A stretch of DNA of 64,000 nucleotides from Streptomyces ossamyceticus (GTDB lineage: Bacteria > Actinomycetota > Actinomycetes > Streptomycetales > Streptomycetaceae). Positions 63,601 to 64,000 of this stretch are shown here, one piece after another. Each line of letters begins with the position of its first letter. Position 1 is the stretch's first letter. The translations under genes were made by a program, and so were the position numbers. The notes under the pieces were generated by a model. It searched no databases, had not been told where the DNA came from, and worked only from the letters and a program-made list of their open reading frames with translations. The stretch is taken from positions 1-64,000 of the forward strand of contig NZ_LIQX01000003.1 of NCBI RefSeq assembly GCF_001418475.1, in the 5' to 3' direction.

Positions 63601-64000
63601 CACAGCTCGCGGACCTGGCGGCCGAGCACGAGGGCAAGCAGATCACCTTCGCCGACACCCAGGCAGCCCCCGTCCCGGTCATCACGTCACCGGAGTGGTC
63701 GGGCTCGGAGACGGGCGGGCGCCGCTACTCGCCCTTCACCGTCAACGTGGAACGCCTCAAGCCCTGGCACACCCTCACCGGCCGCCAGCACTTCTATCTC
63801 GACCACGACTGGATGACCGCACTCGGTGAGCAACTGCCCGTCTACCGGCCACCGTTGAATATGCACGCGCTGTTCGACGAACCACAGGTCGGCGAAACCG
63901 GTGAACTCGGCGTGACCGTGCGCTACCTGACACCGCACAACAAGTGGTCGATCCACTCCGAGTACCAGGACAACCTGTTCATGCTGTCGCTGTCCCGGGG
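60645..64000 (+). CDS. narG: Respiratory nitrate reductase alpha subunit, 3' end outside window
   Basis: The frame is open from a GTG at 60645 to the right edge (1118 codons; NarG is usually ~1230). It reduces nitrate to nitrite at the cytoplasmic side using a molybdopterin cofactor. The FS0 cluster ligands His67, Cys71, Cys75, Cys110 are present (THGVNCTGSCSWK, YEPRGCPRGAAF). Asp240 in FYDWYADLP occupies the molybdenum-ligand position. Other hallmarks are MWGSNLPVTRTPDAHW, GCQGVNGGGWAHYVGQEKVR and LTPHNKWSIHSEYQDN near the edge. narHJI should follow outside the window. Confidence 0.95.
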   Translation, partial: MSTETSPERARVGMDSDLVEALVRSRRFFTKAEVSDDLRTLHRKGGRRADEFYRDRWSHDKVVRSTHGVNCTGSCSWKVYVKDGIITWEAQQTDYPSVGPDRPEYEPRGCPRGAAFSWYTYSPTRVRYPYVRGVLLQMYREAKQRLGDPVAAWADIVSDPERARRYKQVRGKGGLVRASWDEAVEMVAAAHVHTIKEYGPDRLAGFSPIPAMSMVSHAAGARFYSLLGGAMLSFYDWYADLPVASPQVFGDQTDVPESGDWWDAGYLIMWGSNLPVTRTPDAHWMTEARYRGQKVVAVSPDYADNVKFADEWLAAQPGTDGALAMAMGHVILKEFFVDRATPSFTDYVKKYTDLPFLIALDEIDGTPGTYRPGKFLTAADLGGAYAEAEHAEFRTVLLDAATGQPVVPNGTLGDRYGESGAGKWNLDLGAIDPLLSAEGTDEAPVAVELARFDVPDGSAGRLRRGVPVHRVGGRLVTTVYDLLLAQYGVGREGLPGEWPTSYEDADEPYTPAWQAAITGVAAEKAARIAREFAANAEESGGRSMIIMGAGTNHWFHSDTIYRSFLTLTTLTGCQGVNGGGWAHYVGQEKVRPITGYSAIATASDWNRPARQMIQTAYWYLHSDQFRYDPFSAGTLAAAGTGGPFAGKTTADVIAQSARMGWMPSYPTFDRNPLDLADEAAAADRPVAEHIVDELKAGRLRFAGEDPDAPENFPRVLTVWRANLLGSSAKGNEYFLKHLLGTDASVRAGEAPPDARPREVVWREEAPEGKLDLLLTLDFRMTSTTVFSDVVLPAATWYEKHDLSSTDMHPFVHAFNPAIAPPWQTRTDWDAFHTLAREFSRQAAEHLGVRKDVVAAPLLHDTPDELANPHGVVRDWKAGECEPVPGRTMPKLVTVERDYGSVADKMGALGPLLDSLGATTKGITFHVDKELQYLRHKNGVVRGGAADGRPSIARDAHACEAILALSGTTNGHLATQGFHTLETRTGTQLADLAAEHEGKQITFADTQAAPVPVITSPEWSGSETGGRRYSPFTVNVERLKPWHTLTGRQHFYLDHDWMTALGEQLPVYRPPLNMHALFDEPQVGETGELGVTVRYLTPHNKWSIHSEYQDNLFMLSLSR

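Noticed and set aside
61263-63629. A 788-codon minus-strand frame opposite narG
   Set aside because: narG is read in full on the plus strand with all cofactor ligands; the antisense frame lacks motifs.

Overview
The window looks like a piece of a Streptomyces (or close actinomycete) chromosome. It is very GC-rich with strong third-position GC, many starts are GTG, ribosome sites are GGAGG-like, and secreted proteins, ricin-type lectin domains, GntR/TetR regulators and a SodF with a Nur-type operator are present. Two parts of different character meet near 28 kb.

The left part (1-28 kb) is a nutrient-uptake and carbohydrate region. It holds the end of a tandem ABC ATPase, a secreted ricin-type protein, two APC permeases with a GntR regulator and a cupin, and then a leftward cluster (7.4-18.4 kb) that reads as an L-fucose-like (6-deoxyhexose) utilisation unit. 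That unit has a lipoprotein binding protein, two permeases, an unrecognised 671-residue protein, a mutarotase, a lactonase-like amidohydrolase, an aldo/keto reductase and a secreted beta-helix glycosidase, with a divergent FadR-type regulator. A secreted GH43 enzyme, Fe-Zn superoxide dismutase, an FG-GAP repeat protein, an aminoglycoside-phosphotransferase-like kinase and a divergent TetR/SDR pair follow.

The right part (28-64 kb) is a low-oxygen, nitrogen-oxide and dormancy island comparable to the OsdR region of S. coelicolor and the DosR/DevR regulon of M. tuberculosis. It has an OsdR/DevR-type response regulator and, 18 kb away, a GAF-GAF histidine kinase that keeps the DevS heme ligand. 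Around them are an Acg-type nitroreductase, three intact PPOX-fold proteins, GAPDH, two hemerythrin proteins, a TIGR04053-like radical SAM protein, a copper nitrite reductase fused to a membrane domain, an arginine deiminase cluster, an Rv1733c-type membrane protein, a GNAT/acyl-CoA synthetase fusion, CBS-domain and deazaflavin-type proteins, NarK, and NarG, which runs off the right edge. More than twenty short palindromes of the form GGG(A/C)C-N4-GGCCC lie in intergenic DNA here. Many are paired about 20-23 bp apart and 75-115 bp before a start codon, so one regulator probably controls the island.

The island is also full of gene remains: SDR, AdhE, flavohemoglobin, two universal stress protein pieces, a deleted ornithine carbamoyltransferase, a PPOX copy, a Zn-alcohol dehydrogenase split by an inversion, a CBS piece and a beta-CASP nuclease with its middle missing. 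All names come from reading motifs by eye; no database search was run.
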